From Candidatus Margulisiibacteriota bacterium (GTDB lineage: Bacteria; Margulisbacteria; Marinamargulisbacteria; DT-59), in NCBI GenBank assembly GCA_013215865.1, contig JABSQL010000118.1, positions 1-8,876 on the forward strand: a stretch of 8,876 nt of DNA. The letters are read 5' to 3'. Within the stretch, counting starts at the first letter, position 1. Every line of letters begins with the position of its first letter. The notes beneath the pieces were generated by a model that saw only the letters and a list, made by a program, of their open reading frames with translations, did not search any database and was not told the DNA's origin. Positions 1 through 7,558 of the stretch are shown one piece after another. The position numbers and the translations under genes were made by a program.

Positions 1-3
1 AAC

Positions 4-1053
4 ATGTTTAAAAAAATGAATGATGGACTGGAAAAGTTTGATTTTAAATTGGAATTGTGGTCACTTATGGAGGGCTATCTTGTTGATCAAAGAAAAAGTT
101 TTATTGAGAACTGTATTCTATCTGTAACACTTCCAGATTTTAATTCTCTATCTATTAAAGCCGTCAAAGATCAATTGTCGAGTATTCATTTTTGGGAAAA
201 TATAGTCTATAAAAATGATGCTACTTTTTTTCCATATGCAAATTTTTCAAATCAGAGAAGCGAGATAGAACATCCTGTTTCATTTCCGTATAGAAACGAG
301 CAAATAAAAGTAAGCAGTTATCCTATTAGTTTTCAATTAATGAATAATGGAAGTTTTAACAGATTTATGGCTTTTATGACACAACAGGTATATCCTAGAA
401 TAAGTTATAAGAATATACACCCCAGAATGCTTACCCTTCAACCATTCGATTGTTTAGGATCTGTGGGAGGTCCTAGTTTATGCAATATTCAGCAGGTAAA
501 TTGTCGAGTTATTTCTCATCTTGACCCTAGAGTTGAAAGTAACTTAACAAGACCTCATAACATACATTCTACTTCGACTTTCACCGCTTTCCATGATAAA
601 TTTCATTTGGGGTCTGCAGCTCTGATATCCAATTTTCCTTTATTAAAGCAATCCTATGCACTAATTCGGATTCTTTCTTTCTTTAAAGATGAGTTGATTG
701 CTTTCCAAGAAATTTCACAATGCATGAATCCAGAAAAAAGTAAATTTCTTTCTGAGTTAAAGAAATGTGTCTGTCTTTTTCAGAGGATTTCTGAGAGCCA
801 AAATTTAGAAAATAAAGACATAGACAATGCAATTAGTCAGTTAATAGATTTAAATGATACAAGTATAATTGATTTTATAAAAAATTTAAGTGACTTTTTA
901 GAAAAAGGTAAGTATTCTTATACAATATTTGGCCTCTCATTAAAGCAATTAGTCCAAGTAAGCCATAAACATAAAACAAAAAATCCCCAAACAACAATTA
1001 TTTTTGACAATTGTGGTCATCTCACTTTAAAACTGTATCAAACAGAGGATTAA
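4..1053 (+). CDS. Hypothetical protein, 349 residues, histidine-rich centre; 5' end uncertain
   Basis: I do not recognise this protein. It has no signal peptide and no convincing membrane helix, so it is probably soluble. The N-terminal third (1-130) is mixed and aromatic-rich. Residues 137-205 hold most of the histidines (H139, H172, H185, H188, H197, H201), ending in the motif FHDKFHL at 196-202; this spacing could bind a metal, but that is inference. Residues 206-315 look helical, with cysteines C240, C255 and C257. The start is unsure: only three bases precede the first ATG, the frame is open to the window edge, no Shine-Dalgarno is visible before ATG 4 or ATG 16, and the gene may begin upstream. 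The stop at 1051-1053 lies about 25-35 bases before the first traces of the insertion-sequence remnant, so the C-terminus appears natural but could have been altered by the insertion. Base composition matches the other AT-rich genes here. Confidence 0.75.
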   Translation: MFKKMNDGLEKFDFKLELWSLMEGYLVDQRKSFIENCILSVTLPDFNSLSIKAVKDQLSSIHFWENIVYKNDATFFPYANFSNQRSEIEHPVSFPYRNEQIKVSSYPISFQLMNNGSFNRFMAFMTQQVYPRISYKNIHPRMLTLQPFDCLGSVGGPSLCNIQQVNCRVISHLDPRVESNLTRPHNIHSTSTFTAFHDKFHLGSAALISNFPLLKQSYALIRILSFFKDELIAFQEISQCMNPEKSKFLSELKKCVCLFQRISESQNLENKDIDNAISQLIDLNDTSIIDFIKNLSDFLEKGKYSYTIFGLSLKQLVQVSHKHKTKNPQTTIIFDNCGHLTLKLYQTED

Positions 1054-1089
1054 AGGTAAGCGATTGTACAGCCCCCGAATAATTAGACA

Positions 1090-1609
1090 GTAAGCTGAAA
1101 CGATACGACTGTGGGTAAAGCTATTTGCCCCTGAAATCACAACCATATTGAGGAAGAAACGGAAGAAGAAATGCGGTGAAAGTTGGTATATCGACGAGAC
1201 GTATATCAAGATCAAAGGTCGCAATCGGTATATCTACAGGGCCATTGATAGGGACGGGAATTTGGTTGATTGCATGGTATCAGCCAAGCGAAATATGAAT
1301 GCCGCCAGACGGGGCTCTTTCAGCCACAGAAGTTACGCCAGACAGAGCTACAACTGATGGACATGATGCCTATCCTAATGCAATCAAGAATGAATGGGGT
1401 GACTCTGTTAAACATCGAAATAACCGATATCTCAATAACTATACCGAGCAATCCCATCGCAATCTAAAACAGAGATACTATGCCATGCGGGGGTTAGGCA
1501 ATTTCTATTCAGCTTATCGAGAAGGAAACAATATGTCGGTGAAAAGGCTCAAAGAGCCTTCTATTTGGCTCGTCTTCAAGACCTGGAATCTGTCTTGAAA
1601 ATGGCTTAA
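1090..1609 (+). pseudogene. IS6-family DDE transposase remnant, frameshifted and internally deleted
   Basis: Three blocks together give an IS6-family transposase. Block 1 (about 1100-1318) reads TIRLWVKLFAPEITTILRKK, then the motifs WYIDETYIKIKG and YRAIDRDG. Block 2 (about 1305-1520, another frame) reads VTPDRATTDGHDAYP, then RYLNNYTEQSHRNLKQRYY and MRGLGNFYSAYR. Block 3 (1520-1609, back in the first frame) reads ARLQDLESVLKMA and ends in TAA. The catalytic aspartates (codons 1193-1195 and 1356-1358) and glutamate (1446-1448) all survive, but not in one frame. Intact relatives have a few more residues at the first break and some twenty more at the second, so both are deletions and not simple sequencing slips. 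The N-terminal helix-turn-helix region is nearly gone: GTAAGC at 1090-1095 followed by TGAAACG suggests a VSYETIR motif that has lost bases. The remnant cannot make an active enzyme. Family assignment is firm from motif order and spacing. Confidence 0.9.
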
Positions 1610-1624
1610 TTTACCGCTTTAATC

Positions 1625-1648
1625 AGGGGCATTATTGCCCCTTTATTT
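1625..1648 (+). terminator. Rho-independent terminator-like hairpin after the IS remnant
   Basis: Perfect 6-bp stem AGGGGC (1625-1630) / GCCCCT (1637-1642), six-base loop ATTATT, followed by TTTATTTAT on the + strand, so it works best for rightward transcription from the transposase. A competing outer pairing, ATCAGG (1622-1627) with CCTGAT (1651-1656), is also possible. The hairpin lies 54 bases past the stop of the leftward LRR operon. On that strand the stem is followed by GATTAAAG and not a T run, so it would be at best a weak end for the operon. No better terminator for the operon is visible. Confidence 0.55.
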
Positions 1649-1695
1649 ATCCTGATGCTAACCCCCCCCATTTTGCCGGAGCCATACTCAATAGC

Positions 1696-3840
1696 TTATG
1701 AAAAAATAGGGTTATCTCTGTCAAGATTGGGACATATTTCATGCAATCCATTTTTATCTGATAACCGTTTTTCTCTATTTATTTTTAAACATTCTTTAAA
1801 ATATAGGTCTCTAATATTAAATTTTCTTTGGTTACGTATTAAATCCCTTAATTCATATATCGTAAGTTCATCACATCCTGAAACCCTCAGGCTTCTCAAG
1901 TTGGGGTTATTCCTCAATAACATGACAATATGTCGGCTTCTCAGTGAATTGACAGTATCGAAATAAAGGTCCTCTATGTGAGATAACTCACATAAACTGG
2001 TAATGGATTTGATTGAGATTTCTGGAAGTACACCCAAAGATATTTCCTGGAGCATCGGAAATTTTTCAATGAATCTAATCAGCCCTTTATCTGTTATGAC
2101 TGTACTATGGATCTTTAGACTAATTAGTTGCGGACAATGGTCGCACAAAGCGTTTAAAATCGCATCTGTTTTGTAAATTTTAGATTGCAACGAATTGTTA
2201 ATCGTAATCCGGGTAAGATCGGGGTTTGCCTTAATTAAAGATATAATACCATCATCTCTAATGCTATTTGAGCATGAATGCAGCTGAACCTCGTGAAGGC
2301 CTGTGTATGCTTTTGAGAGCTCAGTTAGACCCTTGTCAGTGATTTTTTGACACTCTCTAAGAATAAGGGTTTTAATTGAGTAATGATTCTTTGCAATTTG
2401 TGCTAAATCTTTATCTGTGAGATTACTATGTTCAAATATACCTCCCCTATCGTATGAAAGTAGAAGGTAGTCCAGGAAAGGTGTACTGTCCACGATATAC
2501 CTCAGGTATTGCTCATTAATGTTATTTATTCGTGTTAAATCTAGATGTCCCCAAAAGGACATTAACGCAATTTTAATCATTTTATTTTGGCTTGGAGATA
2601 TTTCAATCTGAGGTTCTTTTATGAAAGATTGGATCAACAGCTCAATCTGGCGCTGATTAATTCTTGCAGCTACAAAATCAACATCCTTGGCTTTTTCAAA
2701 CCATTCTTCAGTATAAAAGCTTTTGCAAAATGAATTTGAGACATTAAGGGTTTCTATCGGGGTTTCACTTACCACAAAATCTTGAAAATCAGTTTCTTGT
2801 TCATATCCTTGAGATTCTCTGCTTCTAGTTGGTTTATAAATATGCTGAAGATAGTTTTCAAATGTCGGGATGAGTGGTAAAAAGTGCCTTTTTCCTAGTT
2901 GGTTTTTAGAAATGTGCATTAAATTTTTATCTATAGGCTCATTAGGTACATTATGAATATCCAAACGAAAACCATATTTAGATGATCCCCTTAGATACCA
3001 TTTTTCTGTACCATCTGGATTAATATTTCTAATACTAGTATGTGTTAAAATGTGACCACAATACCATTTTTCACCATTTACTGTTTTAAGAAAAATAGTT
3101 TTTATACCGAAAAAGTCTAAAATCTCATACAATGTAGACCCTTTTTCAAGTCGATCCTTAAATAGACCCGGTATTTTTCTTAATTGGGCTTGTATGCCAA
3201 TTTCTTCTTCTTGAAGCACTTTTATAAGATGAACTCTGAGAGGCCTACGTTCCACATTGTCTGAGGCTGTAAATACCCAATCTATAATCTTACATATACA
3301 AAAATTTGCAAAATACTCTGCTTCTTCATGTGACTCTAACTGTTGAATTTGCCATTGATAGATGCGGCATAAATCTGTGCTAAGCTCTTTGTACAGTTTC
3401 TCCTTCATCTTGCCATTACCAATTTTATCAATTATCTTTTGAATTCGTATGGCTTCTTTCCTTTCTATATAAGCTAGCCTAGCACGAATAAGGACACTGA
3501 AAACTGATGAAATAGGGCCCCCAACATCTGTCCCTTGCAATACGGATTCTACAGCCTTAGAAATGAGATTCAAACCACTATTCATTATTGAGTATGGTTT
3601 TCTTTCAAACAAATCTAAAGTTATTGGGGTCAGAGCAGTGACCGTATTAGACAACCTGGATATAAATCTATTGTAAAAATGATGAAGTTTTTGACGTGAT
3701 AGATCAGGGTATATAAAATCAAATGCACATATATAGTCAAAATAGGTTGCTTTCTGTCTTTCTTCAATACAGTTATCTTGCCTTTTTAATTCTGCAACAT
3801 CATATACATCTAAGGAGATAATTTTATACTGACATGTCAT
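1696..3840 (-). CDS. LRR protein with cysteine-type (F-box/AMN1-like) repeats, 714 residues
   Basis: Second gene of a two-gene LRR unit. Residues 1-430 match no family I can name; they look mostly helical, with a charged helix near 120-165 and two similar KWY patches at 258-260 and 280-282. About ten LRRs follow from 432 to 687, with leucine-type starts near 489, 515, 542, 572, 597, 622, 648 and 676. Several have the LxxLxLxxC...ITDxGL pattern (for example LILRECQKITDKGL at 492-505) typical of cysteine-containing LRRs in eukaryotic FBXL and AMN1 proteins; such arrays bind proteins. No F-box, kinase, protease or P-loop motif is visible, and there is no signal peptide or clear membrane helix. 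The start lies 3 bases after the upstream stop and in the same frame; its only Shine-Dalgarno-like element, AGGAA at 3853-3857, is 12 bases away, so translation is probably coupled. LRR assignment is firm; the role as a host-facing or scaffold protein is inference. Confidence 0.88.
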   Translation of the reverse strand: MTCQYKIISLDVYDVAELKRQDNCIEERQKATYFDYICAFDFIYPDLSRQKLHHFYNRFISRLSNTVTALTPITLDLFERKPYSIMNSGLNLISKAVESVLQGTDVGGPISSVFSVLIRARLAYIERKEAIRIQKIIDKIGNGKMKEKLYKELSTDLCRIYQWQIQQLESHEEAEYFANFCICKIIDWVFTASDNVERRPLRVHLIKVLQEEEIGIQAQLRKIPGLFKDRLEKGSTLYEILDFFGIKTIFLKTVNGEKWYCGHILTHTSIRNINPDGTEKWYLRGSSKYGFRLDIHNVPNEPIDKNLMHISKNQLGKRHFLPLIPTFENYLQHIYKPTRSRESQGYEQETDFQDFVVSETPIETLNVSNSFCKSFYTEEWFEKAKDVDFVAARINQRQIELLIQSFIKEPQIEISPSQNKMIKIALMSFWGHLDLTRINNINEQYLRYIVDSTPFLDYLLLSYDRGGIFEHSNLTDKDLAQIAKNHYSIKTLILRECQKITDKGLTELSKAYTGLHEVQLHSCSNSIRDDGIISLIKANPDLTRITINNSLQSKIYKTDAILNALCDHCPQLISLKIHSTVITDKGLIRFIEKFPMLQEISLGVLPEISIKSITSLCELSHIEDLYFDTVNSLRSRHIVMLLRNNPNLRSLRVSGCDELTIYELRDLIRNQRKFNIRDLYFKECLKINREKRLSDKNGLHEICPNLDRDNPIFS

Positions 3841-3843
3841 GAA

Positions 3844-6800
3844 TTATTCTGATTCCTGGCCCTCTAACCAAGAACTGAATGTGGCCCAAGTTTGAGATAA
3901 AAATTGTCGAATTTCTTGCCGTTTAATATAGATTAATCCACCCACAGCAGTAACAGCAAAAGTCCCTAATATTCCTGAATAACCAATATAATCACCCGTA
4001 TAGGAAATTGTGGGTTGAGAGGATTCGAAATAAATATTACTTGAGTCAGGGTAGTCCAGTTGAGGATTGTCCATAGCAGAGAAGGCTTCAACATCTGGTA
4101 TATCTTGAAATAGATCTTCCAGCGAAGTTACCTGTGTGAATGGAGTGGCTGCTCCTTGTGTGTGGGAAGGGATGTCTTCACTTGGGGCGCCCTTTTTATC
4201 AGAATATAATAAGTCGTCCAAAGAATTGATTTCAGATTTGGAATTAATTACAACTTCTGGGTGTAGTTTGAAACATAATTCATCTCTACAGTGTGTAATC
4301 AATTCTTTAAAGCGAAGTTGGTTTTGTATCTGTACTTCGACTGAATCATAAGGGTTTCCTAAAGTAGTGGTTTTTTGTAGTTGTGGCAAGGAATCAATTT
4401 TTTCACTCAGAATTCTCATATCATCAGTATTCAGATTATTGAAACTAATATCAAGAAATTTAATTGCGGGTAAGTTTAACTCTCTGACACCCTCACCAGT
4501 CACATTATTAAAAGACATATCTAGAAGCGTTAGTTGAGGTAAATTGCTTGTTGAAAAGAATTTCTTACCCCCGACTATGTTATTTCTACTTAAATTCAAA
4601 AATTCAAGTGTTTCCGGAAAAGAAATGCCCTCTAAATCTGAATCGGTTAAATTATTTTGGCTTAAATCAAGGTCTACTAGCTTTGCTGGCCATTTTATAT
4701 TTCGTAAACCTTGCTGGATTTCATTTCCCCTTAATCCGAGAGTATGGGTAGAGGGAGGGAATTCAAACCTGGCTATAGAAATAGGGCCAATTTGATTGTC
4801 CTGCAAGTAAAGTATCTCCACCTTTTGAGGAAAATGAAAGTCTGGGCGAAAAAATTTATTTTTATGAATATCAAAAAAACGAACATTATCTAATGCTGAA
4901 AAGTTAAATGCAGAAATTACATTTCTTTCAAAATCATAAGCATACAGAGAAACAAGATTTTTTGGGAATGTTGCATTTCGTGCAACTTCACTCGAGATTG
5001 GGTTTTCTCCAAGGCTGAGATTGGTGAGTGAAGGAAATTGTTTATCTAAATTAGGGAGAATGCTTATTTGGTTATTTGCAACACTCAGATCCCTCAATTG
5101 TTTTGGAGGGCGAATATTTAATATGTTGACACGATTACCATATAGTCGAAGTCGTACAAGAGACTTCATTCTAGCAAGATTTGTCAGTCCAACCTCCGTA
5201 ATCCCATTTTCTTTCGCATTTAACGTTACAAGAGAGCGATTCAAAGTTTCAGACTGAAAGAGTATCTGTATACCCTCATCCCCCAATTGATTGAAATTAA
5301 GTCGGGCAACTCTTAACCTCGGTAACTGAGACAGTTTTTTTGCCCACTCTGATCCTATTTTATTTCCGCTCAAGTTAATCTCTTCTATAGTGACAGGAAG
5401 CATGACATTAGAAGAACCAGATTCTGTTATATTATTTGATCTTAAACTAAGTCGCTTAACAGAAGGTGGTATACGTAAATTTTGTACGCCAGCATCACTT
5501 ATATTGTTTTCTCCTATCAAGAAAATTTGAAGAGTACGGGGGAAATCATACCCCTTCACACCCTCACTTGAGATAGTATTGTTACCTAAATCTAAGTATT
5601 CCAACCCCCTGGGCATTGATAGACGTTTCATGGCTTCAGGACCTATTTTATTTAAGTTTAAGATGAGTTTTTTAAGGCCTGTTGTAAATGAGATATCACT
5701 GATGTCTTCCCCGATCAAATTATCATGTAGGTCTATCTCTTCTAAAACAATGCCTATATCTTCTATATGCGACAATATTGCAGACACATCTTGGCCAGTT
5801 AGCCCCTTATGACTAAGGTCTAAAGATTTTAGATTCGGCAAGTGAAATTCTGGTAGAATCTCTAATAGCTCCTCAATCGGTTGGTTTAATGATACCAGCC
5901 GAAATTGTCGAATGACTTCATTAAAGCAGTCTTCTGTGAACAGGTCTGCAGTCACTGGAAACCCATATCCAAATGAAAAATCAAAAAGCCGATCAGGACA
6001 GTTTAGCTTTTGAATGATCTGGTTAATAAGAGAAATAAGAACCACTCCCTGTAGCGTAAGTTTCCCCGCTTTAAGAAGCAGGAAGGGTAACCAGTCATAT
6101 TGTGTTTTTGGATGACCGGACCACCACAGCAAATATCGTGCATATGAATACCGAGGGAAAGAGGTGATTAAGTCAGGGGTCACTCTAAGGCATTTCTCAA
6201 TAGAATTTTCTGGGTAAGGTTCTTGCGTGTTTAAATAGGTGTTACATTTAGATTGCAACGCAGATAATGCCCGTGTTTTAATTTTTAAATGAAGTAAAAT
6301 GATGTTCTTTGCAAGACTCTCTTTATTATCATCACCTTTTGCGCGAGAATACATCTTTTGAAGATCTTTTAAATGGACACCATGAACAATTTTAGCAAGG
6401 ATTTGCATGGCTTCAATTTGTGTGTATCCATGTCCGTTAATTGCAAAGTCGAGTATCAGGTCAAATATATCAACCTTTACTTCTGATTCTAAGTTTCTAT
6501 CCCACAAAAGTGCCGTTGCTAGTATCCTAAATTTTTTGTCTATTGTAGGTAACGGTACCAGCCAAGGTACAACGTTGTTAAACACAATACAGAATCCCTT
6601 GTAATAATCGCCAATATTTTTACCCTTATATTGTTTACATTCACGTATAATTGCCTCTAGCTCCTTTGTTCTGTATTCGCTATCTTTCCTTTTTTGGCAC
6701 CCTCGTATGGAGCCCACTCCTAAGGGTATTAAAACCAATATCGACAAAATTAATTCCAAGGGAACATAATTTAGAAGAGATGAAAACGCTTGATCGTTTA

Positions 6801-7428
6801 TTTCGGTTGTATACAATTTAAAAATCGTAGATGGAGAGATATTTTCATCTTTAGCGACTCTGTAACCAAGAAGAGCAATAAAATAGCCATTTAACTGTCT
6901 GGATACTGTCGTTCCCGTTCCTTTCAAAAATCCATTAAGAATGTGTAACTTATTCAGTTTTGACTTGAAGGTTGTTGGAAAAGACCTGCCATTTGTTATT
7001 TCATGTCCAATGCAGGCCCACAGAATATCCCCGGGTAAGGAATCAACCTTTGCCCAACGACAAAGCGTCCAAAATTGTGACTCTTCTAGCTCGAGTATTT
7101 TTAAAAGAGTTGGGAGTGATATTTCATTTTCGCCATCTATATCTGTTGAAAATATATCTTTTAGTTTTTCTTCAGATTCTTTTGATTCACTCGGTTCGGG
7201 AGAGTTGTTGGCTCTCATAGAGAAACCCAGGCTTTTCAGACAAGCTATTAAGCGTTTTTTTTCTGAAGCTGTTAATTCTAATGGTTGACTATGTTTTTGC
7301 TCAGCATGCTTTTGCTCATCATCTGAGAGCCTTCGGTATTCATAACTTGAACTAAAAACATTTTGAGGTTTAATACTGCCATACTCATGAGAAGCAGGGC
7401 TTCTATGAGAAATAATTTTATGATTCAT
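3844..7428 (-). CDS. Large LRR protein with C-terminal membrane anchor, 1194 residues
   Basis: First gene of the LRR unit. Residues 1-50 are polar and contain a short duplication (EQKHA/EQKHS, 38-47). Residues 50-525 look helical and match no family I know; a hydrophobic stretch at 221-240 (YVPLELILSILVLIPLGVGS) may be a buried or membrane helix. About 21 LRRs run from 533 to about 1030, mostly 24 residues long, with LxxLxLxxNxI starts near 562, 585, 609, 633, 657, 681, 705, 733, 757, 778, 801, 825, 849, 870, 894, 917, 941, 966, 989 and 1017; many end in FPxx or LPxx. An acidic, Ser/Pro-rich linker (1060-1145) holds SLDDLL (1069-1074) and SLEDLF (1102-1107). A membrane helix at about 1150-1168 is followed by KRQEIR and a 26-residue tail, so the protein may be tail-anchored with the LRRs in the cytosol. 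No N-terminal signal peptide is seen. The start is fixed by GGAGG seven bases upstream. Target unknown. Confidence 0.92.
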   Translation of the reverse strand: MNHKIISHRSPASHEYGSIKPQNVFSSSYEYRRLSDDEQKHAEQKHSQPLELTASEKKRLIACLKSLGFSMRANNSPEPSESKESEEKLKDIFSTDIDGENEISLPTLLKILELEESQFWTLCRWAKVDSLPGDILWACIGHEITNGRSFPTTFKSKLNKLHILNGFLKGTGTTVSRQLNGYFIALLGYRVAKDENISPSTIFKLYTTEINDQAFSSLLNYVPLELILSILVLIPLGVGSIRGCQKRKDSEYRTKELEAIIRECKQYKGKNIGDYYKGFCIVFNNVVPWLVPLPTIDKKFRILATALLWDRNLESEVKVDIFDLILDFAINGHGYTQIEAMQILAKIVHGVHLKDLQKMYSRAKGDDNKESLAKNIILLHLKIKTRALSALQSKCNTYLNTQEPYPENSIEKCLRVTPDLITSFPRYSYARYLLWWSGHPKTQYDWLPFLLLKAGKLTLQGVVLISLINQIIQKLNCPDRLFDFSFGYGFPVTADLFTEDCFNEVIRQFRLVSLNQPIEELLEILPEFHLPNLKSLDLSHKGLTGQDVSAILSHIEDIGIVLEEIDLHDNLIGEDISDISFTTGLKKLILNLNKIGPEAMKRLSMPRGLEYLDLGNNTISSEGVKGYDFPRTLQIFLIGENNISDAGVQNLRIPPSVKRLSLRSNNITESGSSNVMLPVTIEEINLSGNKIGSEWAKKLSQLPRLRVARLNFNQLGDEGIQILFQSETLNRSLVTLNAKENGITEVGLTNLARMKSLVRLRLYGNRVNILNIRPPKQLRDLSVANNQISILPNLDKQFPSLTNLSLGENPISSEVARNATFPKNLVSLYAYDFERNVISAFNFSALDNVRFFDIHKNKFFRPDFHFPQKVEILYLQDNQIGPISIARFEFPPSTHTLGLRGNEIQQGLRNIKWPAKLVDLDLSQNNLTDSDLEGISFPETLEFLNLSRNNIVGGKKFFSTSNLPQLTLLDMSFNNVTGEGVRELNLPAIKFLDISFNNLNTDDMRILSEKIDSLPQLQKTTTLGNPYDSVEVQIQNQLRFKELITHCRDELCFKLHPEVVINSKSEINSLDDLLYSDKKGAPSEDIPSHTQGAATPFTQVTSLEDLFQDIPDVEAFSAMDNPQLDYPDSSNIYFESSQPTISYTGDYIGYSGILGTFAVTAVGGLIYIKRQEIRQFLSQTWATFSSWLEGQESE

Positions 7429-7435
7429 TTATTTT

Positions 7436-7440
7436 CCTCC
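7436..7440 (-). promoter_or_regulatory. Shine-Dalgarno of the 1194-residue LRR gene
   Basis: GGAGG on the minus strand, separated by seven bases (AAAATAA) from the ATG at 7428. It is the best ribosome binding site in the window and fixes the start of this gene; the downstream LRR gene has no comparable site. Confidence 0.85.
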
Positions 7441-7485
7441 ATATCTCAATAAACAAACACTTTAAAAATTGATATTTAGTCCTTA

Positions 7486-7513
7486 ATTATAGGGAATTAT
7501 CATTATATTTCAA
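7486..7513 (-). promoter_or_regulatory. Sigma70-type promoter of the LRR operon
   Basis: On the minus strand, TTGAAA (7513-7508) and a consensus TATAAT (7491-7486) are separated by 16 bases. Transcription would start near 7479, giving a leader of about 50 bases before the ATG at 7428. A 12-bp palindrome AATTTTAAAATT (7519-7530) lies directly upstream of the -35 box; it could act as an A/T-rich upstream element or an operator, but AT-rich DNA makes such palindromes common. The promoter lies in the 130-base gap behind the stop of the 364-residue gene, so the LRR genes can be transcribed independently of it. No terminator is visible in the gap, so readthrough from the upstream gene is also possible. 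Confidence 0.65.
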
Positions 7514-7558
7514 TGCCGAATTTTAAAATTGAACAATCTCCTTCGAAATTGACAAGGT

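Larger units (their letters stand above)
1076..1655 (+). mobile_element. Decayed IS6-family insertion sequence, ends not defined
   Basis: The stretch between the 349-residue gene and the LRR operon is filled by the remains of one IS6-type element: a broken transposase (see 1090-1609) and a terminator hairpin behind it. The left limit is set by a short frame at 1076-1090 reading RIIRQ, which may be a scrap of the transposase N-terminus (family members have a PEII-type motif there); this is weak. The right limit is set by the end of the hairpin region. I looked for terminal inverted repeats and a target duplication on both sides and found none, so the true ends are lost or lie slightly outside these limits. 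The stretch looks richer in G and C than its neighbours, which fits an acquired element. Confidence 0.6.

Noticed and set aside
1027..1224. 65-residue - strand ORF across the IS left part
   Set aside because: The other strand there reads clear IS6 transposase motifs, so this is a shadow.
1655..1966. 103-residue + strand ORF
   Set aside because: It lies mostly antisense to the end of the 714-residue LRR gene, whose repeat pattern proves the other strand. Its product shows no recognisable features.
6893..6932. GTGTTVS (residues 170-176 of the large LRR protein) as a nucleotide-binding P-loop, which would make it NLR/Avs-like
   Set aside because: It lacks the GxxxxGK[ST] lysine and there is no Walker B or sensor motif nearby, so a STAND-type NTPase reading is not supported.
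6941..7288. 115-residue + strand ORF
   Set aside because: Wholly antisense to the large LRR gene; serine- and phenylalanine-rich in the manner of a complement-strand artefact.
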